Counted from the stretch's first letter, positions 1 to 9,935 are shown. The stretch: 64,000 nucleotides of DNA from Streptomyces wedmorensis (GCF_000716445.1 NZ_JNWK01000020.1:62001-126000); one strand, 5' to 3'. A program made the numbers and translations. The notes: a model not told the origin generated them from the sequence alone.

Positions 1-2321
1 GCCTCGTCGGGGACGCCGGGGCCCCGGTCGGCGACGCGGAGTTCGACGCGCTCGGCGAGGGCACTCGCCGCGACGAGGACGGGCTTTCCGGGCGGACTGT
101 ACTTGACGGCGTTCTCGACGATGTTGGCGACGGCCCGTTCCAGCAGGCCGCGGTCGACGGCGACCATGGGGAGCGTCTCGGGGATGTCCAGGTCGACACT
201 GTCTTCTGGGACGCCGAGGAGCGCCATCGGTACGACCTCGTCGAGGTCGGTCTCCCTGATCACGGCGGTGACGGTGCCGGTGTCCAGGCGGGACATGTCG
301 AGGAGGTTGCCGACGAGGTGGTCGAGCCGGTCGGCGCCCTCCTCGATGGTCGCGAGGAGTTCCGCTCGGTCCTCGTCCGACCACTCGACGTCGTCGGCCC
401 TGAGTGAGGAGACGGATGCCTTGATGCCGGCGAGCGGGGTACGCAGGTCGTGGCTGACGGCGGCGAGGAGGGAGGTGCGGATCTTGTTGCCCTCGGCGAG
501 CTTGCGGGCCTCCTCGGCCTCGCCGACGAGCCGCTGCCGGTCGAGCACGACGGCGGCCTGGGCGGCGAAGGCGCCGAGGACGCGCCTGTCCTCGGCGGGC
601 AGGACGCGGCCGGTGAGGGCGAGAGCGAGGTGGTCTCCGACGGGCATGTCGACATCCGCGTCCTCGGGGCGACTGATCGGGCGGGGGCCGACGGCCGCGA
701 CGCAAGACCAGGGTTCGGTGTCGTCGCCCCGCTCCAGGAGTGCCACCGACTCCATCGAGAAGGTTTCCCGGAGCCGTTCGAGCAGGGCTTCCAGACCGGT
801 TTCCCCACGTAGCACGCTGCCGGCGAGGAAGGAGAGCGTTTCCGCCTCCGCTCGCAGCCGTGCCGCCTGGTGGGTGCGGCGGGCGGCGACGTCCACCACG
901 GAGGCGACCGCGATGGCGACGCCGACGAAGATCACCAGAGCGACGATGTTGCGCGGGTCGGCGATCGTGAGCTCGTGGATCGGTGGGGTGAAGTACCAGT
1001 TGAGCAGCAGCGATCCGGCGGCCGCGGAGGCGAGGGCGGGCTTGAGTCCGCCGAGCAGGGCCGCCGCGACCGTGAGGGTGAGGAACAGCAGGACGTCGTT
1101 GGCCAGGCCCACGTCGGGCAGAGCTCTGCCGAGCAGCAGGGTGAGCAGGACGGGGCCGGCGAGGCCGACGGCCCAGCCCCACAGCGTGCGGGACCGGCCC
1201 AGCCGCGTCCGGCCGGTCGCCGGCAGGCCACGGCCCTTCGCGGCCTCGTCGTGGGTGACGATGTGGACGTCGAGGTCGGGGCCGGAGTCGCGGGCGACCG
1301 TGGCGCTGACGCCGGGCCCGAACGCGTACTGCCAGGTCCGGCGGCGGCTGACGCCGAGGACGATCTGGGTGGCGTTGACGCCGCGCGCGAACTCGAGCAG
1401 TCCGGTGGAGATGTCGTCGCCGACGACGTGGTGGAAGGTGCCGCCGAGATCTTCGACGAGGGTGCGCTGGAGCGCCAGCTCCTTGGGCGAAGCGGCGGTG
1501 AGCCCGTCGCTGCGGGAGATGTAGACGGCGAGGACTTCCCCGCCGGCGCCCTTCTCGGCGAGGCGTACGGCGCGCCGGATGAGGGTGCGCCCCTCGGGGC
1601 CGCCGGTGAGGCCGACCACGATCCGTTCGCGGGAGCCCCAGATCTTCGAGACCCGGTGTTCGGTCCGGTACTCCTGGAGGTACTCGTCGACCCGGTCGGC
1701 GGTCCAGAGGAGGGCGAGCTCGCGCAGGGCGGTGAGGTTGCCGGGGCGGAAGTAGTTGGAGAGGGCCGCGTCGACCTTGTCCGGCTTGTAGACGTTGCCG
1801 TGGGCCATGCGCCGCCGCAGGGCCTGGGGGGACATGTCGACCAGTTCGATCTGGTCGGCCCGGCGGACCACCTCGTCGGGGACCGTCTCCCGCTGCCGGA
1901 CACCGGTGATCGACTCGACGACGTCCCCGAGCGACTCCAGGTGCTGGATGTTCACCGTGGATATCACGTCGATGCCGGCCGCGAGCAGCTCCTCGACATC
2001 CTGCCAGCGCTTGGCGTTGCGCGAGCCTGGGACGTTGGTGTGGGCGAGTTCGTCCACGAGCGCGACGGCCGGCCGACGGGCGAGGACCGCGTCGACGTCC
2101 ATCTCGGTGAAGACGGTGTCCCGGTACGCGATCTCCTTACGCGGCACCGTCTCCAGGCCGTGCAGCATCACCTCCGTACGCGGCCGGTGATGGTGCTCGA
2201 CGAAGGCGACGACGCAGTCGGTGCCGCGCTCGACCCGGCGGTGGGCCTCCGAGAGCATCGCGTAGGTCTTGCCGACGCCGGGCGCCGCGCCGAGGTAGAT
2301 GCGGAACTTTCCACGTCCCAT
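1..2321 (-). CDS. kdpD: KdpD sensor histidine kinase, copy 1 (3' end outside window)
   Basis: This is the membrane histidine kinase that senses K+ limitation and phosphorylates KdpE. The reading frame is open from ATG at 2321 to the window edge, giving 773 residues of an expected 850-900. Visible parts in order are the N-terminal KdpD domain with a Walker A (GAAPGVGKT, about residues 10-18), a universal-stress-like domain, hydrophobic DUF4118 segments around residues 390-480, a GAF-like linker, the H-box AVSHDLRTPL (His near residue 624) and the start of the HATPase domain (N-box near residue 737). It lies 47 bp downstream of kdpE in the kdpFABC-E-D order. No frameshift was found when the frame was checked at the H-box and N-box. 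Confidence 0.95.
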   Translation of the reverse strand, partial: MGRGKFRIYLGAAPGVGKTYAMLSEAHRRVERGTDCVVAFVEHHHRPRTEVMLHGLETVPRKEIAYRDTVFTEMDVDAVLARRPAVALVDELAHTNVPGSRNAKRWQDVEELLAAGIDVISTVNIQHLESLGDVVESITGVRQRETVPDEVVRRADQIELVDMSPQALRRRMAHGNVYKPDKVDAALSNYFRPGNLTALRELALLWTADRVDEYLQEYRTEHRVSKIWGSRERIVVGLTGGPEGRTLIRRAVRLAEKGAGGEVLAVYISRSDGLTAASPKELALQRTLVEDLGGTFHHVVGDDISTGLLEFARGVNATQIVLGVSRRRTWQYAFGPGVSATVARDSGPDLDVHIVTHDEAAKGRGLPATGRTRLGRSRTLWGWAVGLAGPVLLTLLLGRALPDVGLANDVLLFLTLTVAAALLGGLKPALASAAAGSLLLNWYFTPPIHELTIADPRNIVALVIFVGVAIAVASVVDVAARRTHQAARLRAEAETLSFLAGSVLRGETGLEALLERLRETFSMESVALLERGDDTEPWSCVAAVGPRPISRPEDADVDMPVGDHLALALTGRVLPAEDRRVLGAFAAQAAVVLDRQRLVGEAEEARKLAEGNKIRTSLLAAVSHDLRTPLAGIKASVSSLRADDVEWSDEDRAELLATIEEGADRLDHLVGNLLDMSRLDTGTVTAVIRETDLDEVVPMALLGVPEDSVDLDIPETLPMVAVDRGLLERAVANIVENAVKYSPPGKPVLVAASALAERVELRVADRGPGVPDE

Positions 2322-2368
2322 GGTGATGTGCGCTGCCGTTTCTCGTGCGGGTGGTGTCCGGATAGTGG

Positions 2369-3055
2369 TCAGGGTTCGAAGCGGTAGCCCATCCCGGGTT
2401 CGGTGACGAGGTGGCGGGGGTGTGCCGGGTCCGTTTCCAGCTTGCGACGGAGCTGGGCCATGTACACCCGGAGGTAGTTGGTCTTCGTGCCCGAGCTGGG
2501 TCCCCAGACCTCGGTGAGGAGGCGCCTCTGGCTGATGAGAACGCCCGGGTTGCAGACGAGGATCTCCAGGAGGTGCCACTCGGTCGGCGTCAGCCGTACG
2601 TCACGGCCTTGCCGCCGGACCTTCTTGGCCACGAGGTCGACGGTGAACGACCCGGCCGTGACCAGACTCGTCGTGAGCGGCCGGGTGGACGCCTCTTCGG
2701 TGCGCCGGGTCGCCGCCCGTACGCGGGCGAGCAGCTCGTCCATGCTGAACGGTTTCGTCATGTAGTCGTCGGCGCCGGAGTCGAGCGCGCGGACCTTGTC
2801 CTCGGACCCGCTGCGCGCGGAGAGCACGAGCACCGGGGCTCTGCTCCATCCCCGGAGTGCTTTGATGACGTCGACCCCGTCCATGTCGGGCAGGCCGAGG
2901 TCGAGCAGGATCATGTCCGGCCGTTCCGAGGCAACCAGCCGCAGCGCCGTGGCGCCGTCGGGCGCGGCGTCCACGGTGTACTTCCGTGCCTGCAGGTTGA
3001 TCACCAGTGCGCGTGCGAGCTGCGCGTCGTCCTCGACGACCAGCACCCGGGTCAT
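2369..3055 (-). CDS. kdpE: KdpE response regulator (OmpR/PhoB family)
   Basis: The 228-residue protein is a cytoplasmic transcription factor, partner of KdpD. It has a receiver domain at about residues 1-120, with the acidic pair at D9/D10, the phosphoacceptor Asp52 in the ILLDLGLPD strand and the SARSGSEDKV region containing the conserved Lys. A winged-helix DNA-binding domain follows at about 130-225 and ends in GMGYRFEP, as is typical of OmpR-type regulators. The ATG at 3055 gives the classic MTRVLVVEDD start. A long hairpin separates it from kdpC. It is the natural candidate to bind the TGACG arrays upstream of the potassium genes, which is an inference. Confidence 0.95.
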   Translation of the reverse strand: MTRVLVVEDDAQLARALVINLQARKYTVDAAPDGATALRLVASERPDMILLDLGLPDMDGVDVIKALRGWSRAPVLVLSARSGSEDKVRALDSGADDYMTKPFSMDELLARVRAATRRTEEASTRPLTTSLVTAGSFTVDLVAKKVRRQGRDVRLTPTEWHLLEILVCNPGVLISQRRLLTEVWGPSSGTKTNYLRVYMAQLRRKLETDPAHPRHLVTEPGMGYRFEP

Positions 3056-3090
3056 CGGTGCTGCCCCTCCTGTAGTGGTTCGGTGTGCGA

Positions 3091-3136
3091 CGGAAGCCGG
3101 CGCGTCCGTGGATCGTCCATGGCCGCGCCGGCTCCG
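3091..3136 (-). terminator. Hairpin between kdpC and kdpE
   Basis: The left arm (CGGA-A-GCCGGCGCG) pairs with the right arm (CGCGCCGGC-TCCG) as 13 pairs with a single bulged A and a loop of about 19 nt. It fills the 101-bp gap between kdpC and kdpE. It may lower transcription of the regulatory genes relative to the transporter genes. No U-tract follows, which is common for Streptomyces. Confidence 0.6.
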
Positions 3137-3156
3137 CTGTCATTCGGTTAAGCCCA

Positions 3157-3828
3157 TCAGCCCTTGGCCACCAGGTCCTTGAGAGCGATGTTGAGCTTCA
3201 GGACGTTGACGCGGGGTTCGCCGATGAAGCCGAGGATCCGGCCGTCGGTGTGGGCGGCGACCAGCTCGTCGACCTGGGCGACGGTGAGCTTGTTCCGCTC
3301 GGCGACGCGGTGGACCTGGAGCTTCGCGTACTCCGGTGAGATGTGCGGGTCGAGGCCGGAGCCGGAGGACGTGACGGCGTCGGCGGGGACGTCGGAAGGC
3401 CGCACCTGGTAGCCGGCCGTCGAGTTGTCCTTGATCACGGCGGCCTTGGCGTCGGTGACCCACTTGATCAGGTCCGCGTTGTCGCCGGAGCGGTTGGTCG
3501 CGCCGGAGAGGATGATCGAGTACTGGGTGTTGACGGAGTTGGCGCCGAGGCCGTTGGAAGGGCGCGGCTGGAACCACTTCAGGTCCGCACTCGCGGTCTC
3601 CTCGCCGTCCTTCAGCGGGAGGTGGTAGGTCTGGCCGATGAGTTCGGAGCCGACGACCCTGCCGCTCGCGTCGGTGACCTCCGAGCCGTTCGCCTTGCCG
3701 GGGAAGGCCAGTTGGGCGACGCCGATGACGGCGAGCGGGTAGAGGACGCCGCAGACCAGGGTGAGGACGAGGAGGGCGCGGAGGCCGGCCCAGAGCACGC
3801 GGCCGGTGTTTCCTACGGAGTTGTTCAT
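3157..3828 (-). CDS. kdpC: KdpC, K+-transporting ATPase subunit C
   Basis: KdpC is a 223-residue membrane-anchored subunit that stabilises the KdpA-KdpB complex. A single N-terminal transmembrane helix (about residues 12-33, with the family signature LYPLAV) is followed by FPGKANGS and the soluble part with FQPRPS, GASNxxSGS-like and SGSGLDPHIS motifs, all characteristic. ATG at 3828 is preferred. A TTG at 3840 overlapping the kdpB stop is possible and would add four residues. It is the next gene after kdpB, so it is translationally coupled in the normal way although kdpB is damaged. Confidence 0.95.
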   Translation of the reverse strand: MNNSVGNTGRVLWAGLRALLVLTLVCGVLYPLAVIGVAQLAFPGKANGSEVTDASGRVVGSELIGQTYHLPLKDGEETASADLKWFQPRPSNGLGANSVNTQYSIILSGATNRSGDNADLIKWVTDAKAAVIKDNSTAGYQVRPSDVPADAVTSSGSGLDPHISPEYAKLQVHRVAERNKLTVAQVDELVAAHTDGRILGFIGEPRVNVLKLNIALKDLVAKG

Positions 3829-3836
3829 GGCGGCGA

Positions 3837-5701
3837 TCAACCGATTCCGGGGATGAGGGAGATGAGCAGGTCGATGAGCTTGATGCCGATGAACGGGGCG
3901 ATCAGGCCGCCGAGTCCGTAGACCGCGAGGTTGCGGCGGAGCATCGAGTCGGCGCTGGACGGCCGGTAACGCACACCCTTCAGCGCCAGCGGTACGAGCG
4001 CGATGATGATCAGGGCGTTGAAGATAACGGCCGAGAGGATCGCGGACTCGGGCGAGGCCAGGCCCATGATGTTGAGCTTGTCCAGCGACGGGTAGGCGAC
4101 GGCGAACATCGCGGGGATGATCGCGAAGTACTTGGCGACGTCGTTGGCGATGGAGAAGGTCGTCAGGGCGCCTCGGGTGATGAGGAGTTGCTTGCCGATC
4201 TCGACGATCTCGATGAGCTTGGTCGGGTTGGAGTCGAGGTCGACCATCATCGCCACACCGACGTCCGCCTGCGCGAGCGCCGGGGCGTCGTTCGTGCCGT
4301 CGCCGGTCATCGCGACCAGCTTGCCGCCGGCCTGCTCGCGCTTGATGAGGGCCATCTTGTCCTCGGGCGTGGCCTCGGCAAGGAAGTCGTCGACCCCCGC
4401 CTCCTCGGCGATCGCCTTCGCGGTCAGCGGGTTGTCACCCGTGATCATGATGGTCTTGATGCCCATCCGGCGCAGTTCGGGGTCTGGGCGGTGAACTCGA
4501 TCCACGTGGCGTGGGCGAGTTCGCCCTGGTGGCGCTCGCGCAGCCCGTACTTCTCCTTGGCGAGGACGACGATCGAGCGGCCCTCGGGCGTCTCGTCGGC
4601 GAGCGAGGAGAGCTGGGCGGCGTCGGCCAGTTCGGCCTCCGTCGTCCCGGCCACCGGGGCGAACTCCGAGGCCTGGCGGTTGCCCAGGGTGATCGTGCCC
4701 GTCTTGTCGAGCAGCAGCGTCGACACGTCGCCGGCCGCCTCCACCGCCCGGCCGGACATCGCCAGGACGTTGCGCTGCACGAGCCGGTCCATGCCGGCGA
4801 TGCCGATCGCGGAGAGCAGCGCGCCGATCGTCGTCGGGATCAGGCACACCAGCAGGGCCGTGAGGACGATGAGGGAGGTCTGCTCGTCGGCGCCCGCGTA
4901 GATCGCGAACGGCTTCAGGGTGACCACGGCGAGCAGGAAGACGATGGTGAGGGACGCCAGCAGGATGTTGAGGGCGATCTCGTTCGGCGTCTTCTGCCGG
5001 GCGGCACCCTCGACCAGGTTGATCATCCGGTCGATGAAGGTCTCGCCGGGCTTCGTCGTGATCTTGATGACGATCCGGTCGGACAGCACCTTCGTGCCGC
5101 CGGTGACCGCGCACCGGTCGCCGCCGGACTCGCGGATGACGGGGGCGGACTCACCCGTGATGGCGGACTCGTCGACCGAGGCCACGCCCTCGACGACGTC
5201 ACCGTCGCCGGGGATGACGTCGCCGGCCTCGCACACCACCAGGTCGCCGATCCGCAGCTCGGTGCCGGGGACCTGTTCCTCACCGGTCTTGGTGACGCGA
5301 CGGGCGACGGTGTCGGTCTTGGCCTTGCGCAGGGTGTCGGCCTGCGCCTTGCCGCGGCCCTCGGCGACGGCTTCCGCCAGGTTGGCGAAGACCGTGGTCA
5401 GCCACAGCCAGGCGGTGATCGCCCAGCCGAACCAGTCCCCCGGGTTCTTGACCGCGAGGACGGTGGTGACGACCGAGCCGATCAGCACCACGAACATGAC
5501 GGGAGACTTGACCATGACCCGCGGGTCGAGCTTCCTGATCGCGTCCGGGAAGGACGCGATCAGCTGCTTGGGGTCGAAGAGGCCTCCGCCGACCCGTCCC
5601 GCCGCCGGCTTGTGGCCGCTGGGGACGTCGCTGTGCGGTGCCGCTGTGGTCGAGGCCGTAGGGGACATGGAGTCCTGCTGCTTCTTTGTGTCGATGGTCA
5701 T
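3837..5701 (-). pseudogene. kdpB: KdpB, P-type ATPase subunit, copy 1, disrupted by two deletions
   Basis: KdpB is the ATP-hydrolysing subunit of the Kdp K+ pump. The gene starts at ATG 5701, overlapping the kdpA stop by 4 bp, and the TGES and DKTGT motifs are intact. After EFTAQT (near 4481) the frame jumps directly to ELRRMGIKT in another frame. Compared with the second copy in this window, about 85 residues of the nucleotide-binding region are missing and the frame is shifted, so translation would end at 4445. Further on, GVAM is joined to MVDLDS, an in-frame loss of 12 residues (the [12 protein letters not shown] segment). The C-terminal membrane part is intact. Either a true pseudogene or an assembly or sequencing defect; function as written is very unlikely. 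Confidence 0.9.
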
Positions 5702-7362
5702 GCCGCGAGCCCTTCGGCGAGCGGTCCCAGGGCGAGCGCCGGGAAGTAGGTGAGACCGGTGATGATCATGATGGTGCCGACCAAGAGGCCGGTGAACAGC
5801 GGCTTCTCGGTGCGCAGGGTGCCTGCGGTCTCGGGGACGGGCGTCTGCTCGGCCAGGGAGCCGGCGAGCGCGAGGACGAACACCATCGGCAGGAAGCGGC
5901 CCAGCAGCATCGCGATGCCGATGGTCGAGTTGAACCACTGGGTGTCCGCGTTCAGCCCGGCGAAGGCGGAGCCGTTGTTGTTGGCGCCCGAGGTGTAGGC
6001 GTAGAGGATCTCGGAGAAGCCGTGCGCGCCGGAGTTCGTCATCGAGTTCGCGGGCGTGTCGAGGACGAACGACGCCGCCGTGAAGCCGAGAACGAGGGCC
6101 GGGGTGACCAGGATGTAGCAGGCGGCGAACTTGATCTCGCGGGTGCCGATCTTCTTGCCCAGGTATTCGGGCGTACGGCCGACCATCAGGCCGGCGATGA
6201 ACACCGCGATGACCGCCATGATCAGCATGCCGTACAGGCCGGAACCGACACCGCCGGGCGCGATCTCGCCCAGCTGCATGCCGAGCATCGTGATGCCGCC
6301 ACCGAAGCCGGTGTACGAGGAGTGGAAGGAGTTCACCGCACCGGTGGAGGTGAGCGTGGTGGCGACGGCGAAGATCGAGGAGCCGCCGATCCCGAAGCGG
6401 GTCTCCTTTCCTTCCATCGCCCCGCCGGCGATGTCGAACGCGGGGCCGTGGTGGGAGAACTCGGTCCACATCATCAGCGCTGTGAAACCGAGCCAGATGA
6501 CCGCCATCGTGCCGAGGATCGCGTACCCCTGCTTCAGGGAGCCGACCATGCGGCCGAAGGTGCGAGTGAGCGCGAAGGGAATGAGCAGGATCAGGTAGAT
6601 CTCGAAGAGGTTGGAGAGCCCGTTGGGGTTCTCGAAGGGGTGGGCCGAGTTGGCGTTGAAGTAGCCGCCGCCGTTCGTGCCCAGCTCCTTGATGACCTCC
6701 TGCGAGGCCACCGCCCCGCCGTTCCACTGCTGCGCACCGCCGGTGAACTGGCCCACCTCGTGGATGCCGGAGAAGTTCTGGATCGCGCCGCAGGCGACGA
6801 GGACGAGTGCGCCGATCACGGAGATCGGCAGCAGGATCCGGACGACGCCCCGGACCAGATCGGCCCAGAAGTTGCCCAGTTCACCCGTACGGGACCGGGC
6901 GAAGCCGCGCACCAGCGCCACCGCCACCGCCATGCCCACCGCGGCGGACACGAAGTTCTGCACGGCGAGGCCACCGGTCTGCACCACGTGGCCCATGGCC
7001 TGCTCGCCGTAGTACGACTGCCAGTTCGTGTTCGCGACGAACGAGGCGGCCGTGTTGAAGGCCTGGTCCGGATCGATGGACACGAACCCGAGCGAGCCGG
7101 GAAGCGACCCCTGCACGCGTTGCAACAAGTACAGGAACAGCACGCTCACCGCGGAGAAGGCGAGCACCCCGCGCAGGTACGCCGGCCAGCGCATCTCGAC
7201 CGACGGGTTCGCGCCGACCGCCTTGTAGACCCACTTCTCGGGCTTGTAGTGCTTCTCCGAGGAGTACACCTTCGCCATGTAGTCGCCCAGCGGCCGGTAC
7301 GACAGGCCGAGCGCGACCAGGAGAGCCAGGAGCTGGAGGACCCCAGCCAGAACAGGACTCAT
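5698..7362 (-). CDS. kdpA: KdpA, K+-transporting ATPase subunit A
   Basis: KdpA is the K+-selective channel-like subunit. The 554-residue protein is close to the E. coli length (557) and has about ten hydrophobic segments. The pore-loop repeats are visible as [14 protein letters not shown] (near residue 110), [21 protein letters not shown] (near 230), LTSTGAVNS (near 340) and [12 protein letters not shown] (near 465). Start ATG 7362 gives [12 protein letters not shown]. Upstream in-frame sequence lacks family similarity. It follows kdpF by 8 bp and overlaps kdpB by ATGA. It appears intact, unlike kdpB. Confidence 0.96.
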   Translation of the reverse strand: MSPVLAGVLQLLALLVALGLSYRPLGDYMAKVYSSEKHYKPEKWVYKAVGANPSVEMRWPAYLRGVLAFSAVSVLFLYLLQRVQGSLPGSLGFVSIDPDQAFNTAASFVANTNWQSYYGEQAMGHVVQTGGLAVQNFVSAAVGMAVAVALVRGFARSRTGELGNFWADLVRGVVRILLPISVIGALVLVACGAIQNFSGIHEVGQFTGGAQQWNGGAVASQEVIKELGTNGGGYFNANSAHPFENPNGLSNLFEIYLILLIPFALTRTFGRMVGSLKQGYAILGTMAVIWLGFTALMMWTEFSHHGPAFDIAGGAMEGKETRFGIGGSSIFAVATTLTSTGAVNSFHSSYTGFGGGITMLGMQLGEIAPGGVGSGLYGMLIMAVIAVFIAGLMVGRTPEYLGKKIGTREIKFAACYILVTPALVLGFTAASFVLDTPANSMTNSGAHGFSEILYAYTSGANNNGSAFAGLNADTQWFNSTIGIAMLLGRFLPMVFVLALAGSLAEQTPVPETAGTLRTEKPLFTGLLVGTIMIITGLTYFPALALGPLAEGLAA

Positions 7363-7370
7363 ATCCGTAC

Positions 7371-7460
7371 TCAGAACCTCTCCGGCTTGACCAGCGCGAG
7401 GACGAGGTATCCCAGCAGGGCGGCGGCGACGAGCAGACCGACGATGTTCTCGGCACTCAC
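7371..7460 (-). CDS. kdpF: KdpF small membrane subunit
   Basis: This 29-residue peptide is a single hydrophobic helix ([19 protein letters not shown]) ending in KPERF, the hallmark of KdpF, which stabilises the Kdp complex in the membrane. The GTG start at 7460 overlaps the stop of the preceding small ORF. It lies directly before kdpA. Confidence 0.9.
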   Translation of the reverse strand: MSAENIVGLLVAAALLGYLVLALVKPERF

Positions 7461-7540
7461 AGCTTCGCCACCCCCTTGGCGATGAACGCCACCAGCGCGA
7501 AGACCGCGATCGTGGTGACGACGAAGGCCAGGTCGGCCAT
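7457..7540 (-). CDS. 27-residue membrane peptide at the head of the kdp operon
   Basis: The ORF starts at ATG 7540 after a good GGGAG ribosome site and encodes [10 protein letters not shown]... with one hydrophobic helix and a basic C-terminus (AKGVAKL). Its stop overlaps the kdpF GTG, so the two are probably translationally coupled. I recall similar tiny ORFs before kdpF in other Streptomyces. Its role in the Kdp complex is unknown. Confidence 0.7.
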   Translation of the reverse strand: MADLAFVVTTIAVFALVAFIAKGVAKL

Positions 7541-7574
7541 CGTGAACTCCCGGAAGAAGGAAGAGCGGATTCTC

Positions 7575-7668
7575 TGACGAGATGAGGAAACAGCCTTTTC
7601 GGCCGCTCACCGCCGCCGTTGACGCCGCCCTGACGCCATTGACGCCGCTCTTGACGCAACCCCTACGC
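7575..7668. promoter_or_regulatory. TGACG box array upstream of kdp operon 1
   Basis: TGACG begins at 7620, 7631, 7640 and 7652 (spacing 11, 9, 12), with a further isolated copy at 7575 and a degenerate CTACG at 7663. The array lies 80-120 bp upstream of the first kdp ORF. Direct repeats at one helical turn are the normal binding pattern for OmpR/PhoB-type regulators, so KdpE binding is inferred. Confidence 0.6.
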
Positions 7669-7831
7669 GATGGAGCGCCCGCCGGCGGCACGCCACCAGG
7701 CCCAGGGACGGGCACGGGCCACGAAGGGGCACTCGTGCCCACGCGGGCAGCCTCGCCACAGGGGCCGGGCGCGGATCTAAAGTCGAATGTGTCCCGGCGC
7801 CGTCGAAACCGTACTCACGGGAGTGAGTCAG

Positions 7832-8164
7832 ATGAGCGATCTGTCGTGGCTGCCGCAGTCCTGCACTCTGCCCACCGAGGGGCAGCCCCTGCGGGTCGCG
7901 GAGTGGAACGCGTTGTTCGCCGAGCGGTTGGCCTCGTCGGCGAGACCCGGGCCGCTCCGGCTGCGCCTCGGCCTCATCGGCGGGCCTGGCGTCGAGCAGC
8001 GGCTGAGGGACCTTGCCGCGCGCGAGGCCGCCTGCTGCTCGTTCTTCGCCCTCACCGTTACGCCCGGCGATGACCTGACACTCCTGGACATCGGGGTGGA
8101 CCCGACGCAGGAGGCCGTACTGGACGCCCTCTCCGCACGGACCGCGACTCGGAGCACACGGTGA
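7832..8164 (+). CDS. Small conserved-looking protein with CC motif, function unknown
   Basis: The 110-residue protein begins at ATG 7832 after GGGAG. A more upstream GTG at 7787 is less likely. The C-terminal half contains [16 protein letters not shown] followed by a short beta-rich segment ([14 protein letters not shown]). I recall this arrangement from small actinobacterial proteins often found near metal- or redox-responsive regulators, but I cannot name the family. The adjacent cysteines could bind a metal or be redox-active. It is divergent from the kdp operon and shares its intergenic region. A possible -10 (TAAAGT) lies near 7780. Confidence 0.7.
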   Translation: MSDLSWLPQSCTLPTEGQPLRVAEWNALFAERLASSARPGPLRLRLGLIGGPGVEQRLRDLAAREAACCSFFALTVTPGDDLTLLDIGVDPTQEAVLDALSARTATRSTR

Positions 8165-8357
8165 GCGTGGGCCTGCGCGGGGAGACAGGTCGCCGCGAGG
8201 ACTCCCCGGGGCCGGAACCTGTGTGATCACCGACCTCTGCAGCGTTCGCGCCGCCCTGGACTGTGGCACGAGGTTCGATGATCAGGGCGGGCGGCCGACC
8301 GCCGGGGCCGGGGCCCGTCGACATTCGGGCGTCCTGCCCATCGGTAGTGTCGGCGGC

Positions 8358-8693
8358 ACGGCAGTCGCTCGTTCCGTCGCACTGTTCGTAGTCGCCGCCC
8401 TGTTCGAGATCGGGGGCGCATGGTCGGTCTGGCAGGGCGTCCGCGAGCACAAGGGCTGGGTCTGGATCGGCGCCGGAGTCATCGTTCTCGGCCTGTACGG
8501 GGTGGTCGCCACGCTCCAGTCCGACGACAACTTCGGTCGCATCCTCGCTGCCTATGGCGGAATCTTCGTAGCCGGGTCGATCGCCTGGGGCATGGTCGCC
8601 GACGGCTACCGCCCTGACCGCTGGGACGTCATCGGCGCGCTGGTCTGCCTCGCGGGCATGGCCGTGATCATGTACGCGCCCCGCAGCCACTGA
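8358..8693 (+). CDS. YnfA/UPF0060 family membrane protein
   Basis: Four hydrophobic helices and the motifs [33 protein letters not shown] and [20 protein letters not shown] identify the YnfA family, small-multidrug-resistance-like inner-membrane proteins of about 110 residues. Family length places the start at AVARSVALF, but the codon there (8358) is ACG and no ATG, GTG or TTG lies nearby in frame. The only standard start is GTG 8223, which would add 45 unrelated residues. The start may be mutated or ACG may be used. The 3' end is followed by a tandem duplication. Confidence 0.85.
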   Translation, partial: TAVARSVALFVVAALFEIGGAWSVWQGVREHKGWVWIGAGVIVLGLYGVVATLQSDDNFGRILAAYGGIFVAGSIAWGMVADGYRPDRWDVIGALVCLAGMAVIMYAPRSH

Positions 8694-8723
8694 CCGTCCC
8701 CCGGTAGCCACTGACCGTCCCCC
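8685..8723 (+). repeat. Tandem 18-bp duplication at the YnfA stop
   Basis: AGCCACTGACCGTCCCCC occurs at 8685-8702 and again at 8706-8723, separated by GGT (21-bp period). The unit includes the last codons and stop of the YnfA gene, so it looks like a recent slippage duplication. Confidence 0.9.
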
Positions 8724-8828
8724 CTGTCCTCGGCCATCACACCGAGGGCGACACGGACGGGATGCCCGCGCTCCACCCGGGCCGGCCCGGTGCGCATGCT
8801 CTCCCCCAGGGCGCCTCAGACCTCCGCG

Positions 8829-9351
8829 TCAGACCCACAGGAGGACCAGGACGAGGGCGGGGCCGAGGGTGGCGAGGGCGAAGCGGGTCAGGACCAGGGG
8901 GCGGAGCCACGCGGGGAAGGCCCTTGTTGGCGGCGGCGATGAGGGCCGTGGCGTCGACGGAGTGCAGGGCGGGGTCGGCGGAGCGGGCGAAGGCGGCGCG
9001 GGTGTAGGCGGTGGCGAAGACCTGGCCGGCGGTGATGAAGCCGACGCCGAGGAGGACGAGCGGCTCGACGATCCAGGAGAGCAGTCGGCCGGTAGGGCTT
9101 CCGGTGAGGTTCAGGACGCCAAGCGCGGTGAGGGTGGCGCCGATGGAGAGGGCGAGGGCGAGTTCCCAGGGCTTCTCGCGGAAGGCGATGCCGTGCTGGG
9201 CGAGGACCGAGGGGCCGTGGCCCTGGCGGCGGATCTCGGCCTCGGCCGCGTCCTGGGAGGCGCCGCCGCGGAGCCAGGCGACGACGGGGATGACGAAGAA
9301 GGTGGCGGCGAGCAGGAGCTGAAGGGCGGCGGCGAGAGCGGTGGTGTTCAC
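8829..9351 (-). pseudogene. Four-helix membrane protein, paralogue B, frameshifted near the C-terminus
   Basis: Translation from GTG 9351 gives VNTTALAAALQLLLAATFFVIPVVAWLRGG and three or four hydrophobic segments. The layout matches the neighbour at 9381-9908, including the AEIRRQGHGPSVLxxHxIxF region. Near 8921 an apparent extra G in a G/C run shifts the frame. The correct continuation (AFPAWLRPLVLTRFAL to LVLLWV, stop at 8829) is in the adjacent frame, aligned with AFPAWTRTLQ of the paralogue. Without the correction the frame runs on to 8737. Function unknown; probably co-regulated with its paralogue by the TetR protein. Confidence 0.75.
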
Positions 9352-9380
9352 GGGAGTCCTTCTGCGTGGTGAGGGGAGGT

Positions 9381-9908
9381 TCAGACGAGGGCGGCGGCGG
9401 TCAGAGCGAGGGCCGAGCCGGCGAAGACGACGGTGTGGCGGACGTTCTGGAGGGTGCGGGTCCAGGCAGGGAAGGCACCCTCGGCCGCCTTGAGGAAGGC
9501 GGGGACGTCGATCCGGGCCAGCTCGGGGTCGCCCTTGCGGCGGAAGGCGGCGGTGACGGACTTCACCGCGCCGAGCTGGCTCTGGAGGATCGCGATGTTG
9601 GCGAGGAAGGCGATAGAAGAGAAGACCCATGTCAGGCCGGTTCCCCAGCCGCTTCCGGTGAGGTTGAGCACGGCGGCGGCGAGAGAGGCGGCGGCGAAGG
9701 CGCCGGGCGCCCACCACTCGTGACCGCTCGCGTCGAAGCGAAGCTTGTTCTCCTCCAGGACCTCCGGGCGGACGTCCTGGCGGCGCAGCTCGGCGACGGC
9801 GGCGGCCTTGGCGACGGCACCGAAGCGGTGGCGGAGGACCGGGATGCTGACGAAGGCGGCGGCGACGAGGATCTGGGCGGCGGCGGCGAGGACGGTGAGG
9901 GTCTGCAT
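9381..9908 (-). CDS. Four-helix membrane protein, paralogue A, function unknown
   Basis: The 175-residue protein starts at ATG 9908 after a GGAG ribosome site. Hydrophobic segments lie at about residues 3-22, 68-88, 92-112 and 155-175, joined by a charged segment (AELRRQDVRPEVLEENKLRF) and a soluble loop before AFPAWTRTLQ. The downstream gene is a frameshifted paralogue 29 bp away. Because the promoter region carries operator-like repeats shared with the divergent tetR gene, repression by that regulator is likely. I do not recognise the family. Confidence 0.8.
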   Translation of the reverse strand: MQTLTVLAAAAQILVAAAFVSIPVLRHRFGAVAKAAAVAELRRQDVRPEVLEENKLRFDASGHEWWAPGAFAAASLAAAVLNLTGSGWGTGLTWVFSSIAFLANIAILQSQLGAVKSVTAAFRRKGDPELARIDVPAFLKAAEGAFPAWTRTLQNVRHTVVFAGSALALTAAALV

Positions 9909-9935
9909 GGTGGGGCTCCTGATCGGCTCCGTTGG

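Noticed and set aside
870..2387. 505-residue plus-strand frame antisense to kdpD
   Set aside because: Low-complexity Asp/Gly/Val composition with no domain, while the minus strand encodes all KdpD motifs.
4440..4500. Programmed frameshift in kdpB1
   Set aside because: About 85 codons of conserved sequence are missing at the site, so a deletion explains it better than ribosomal slippage.
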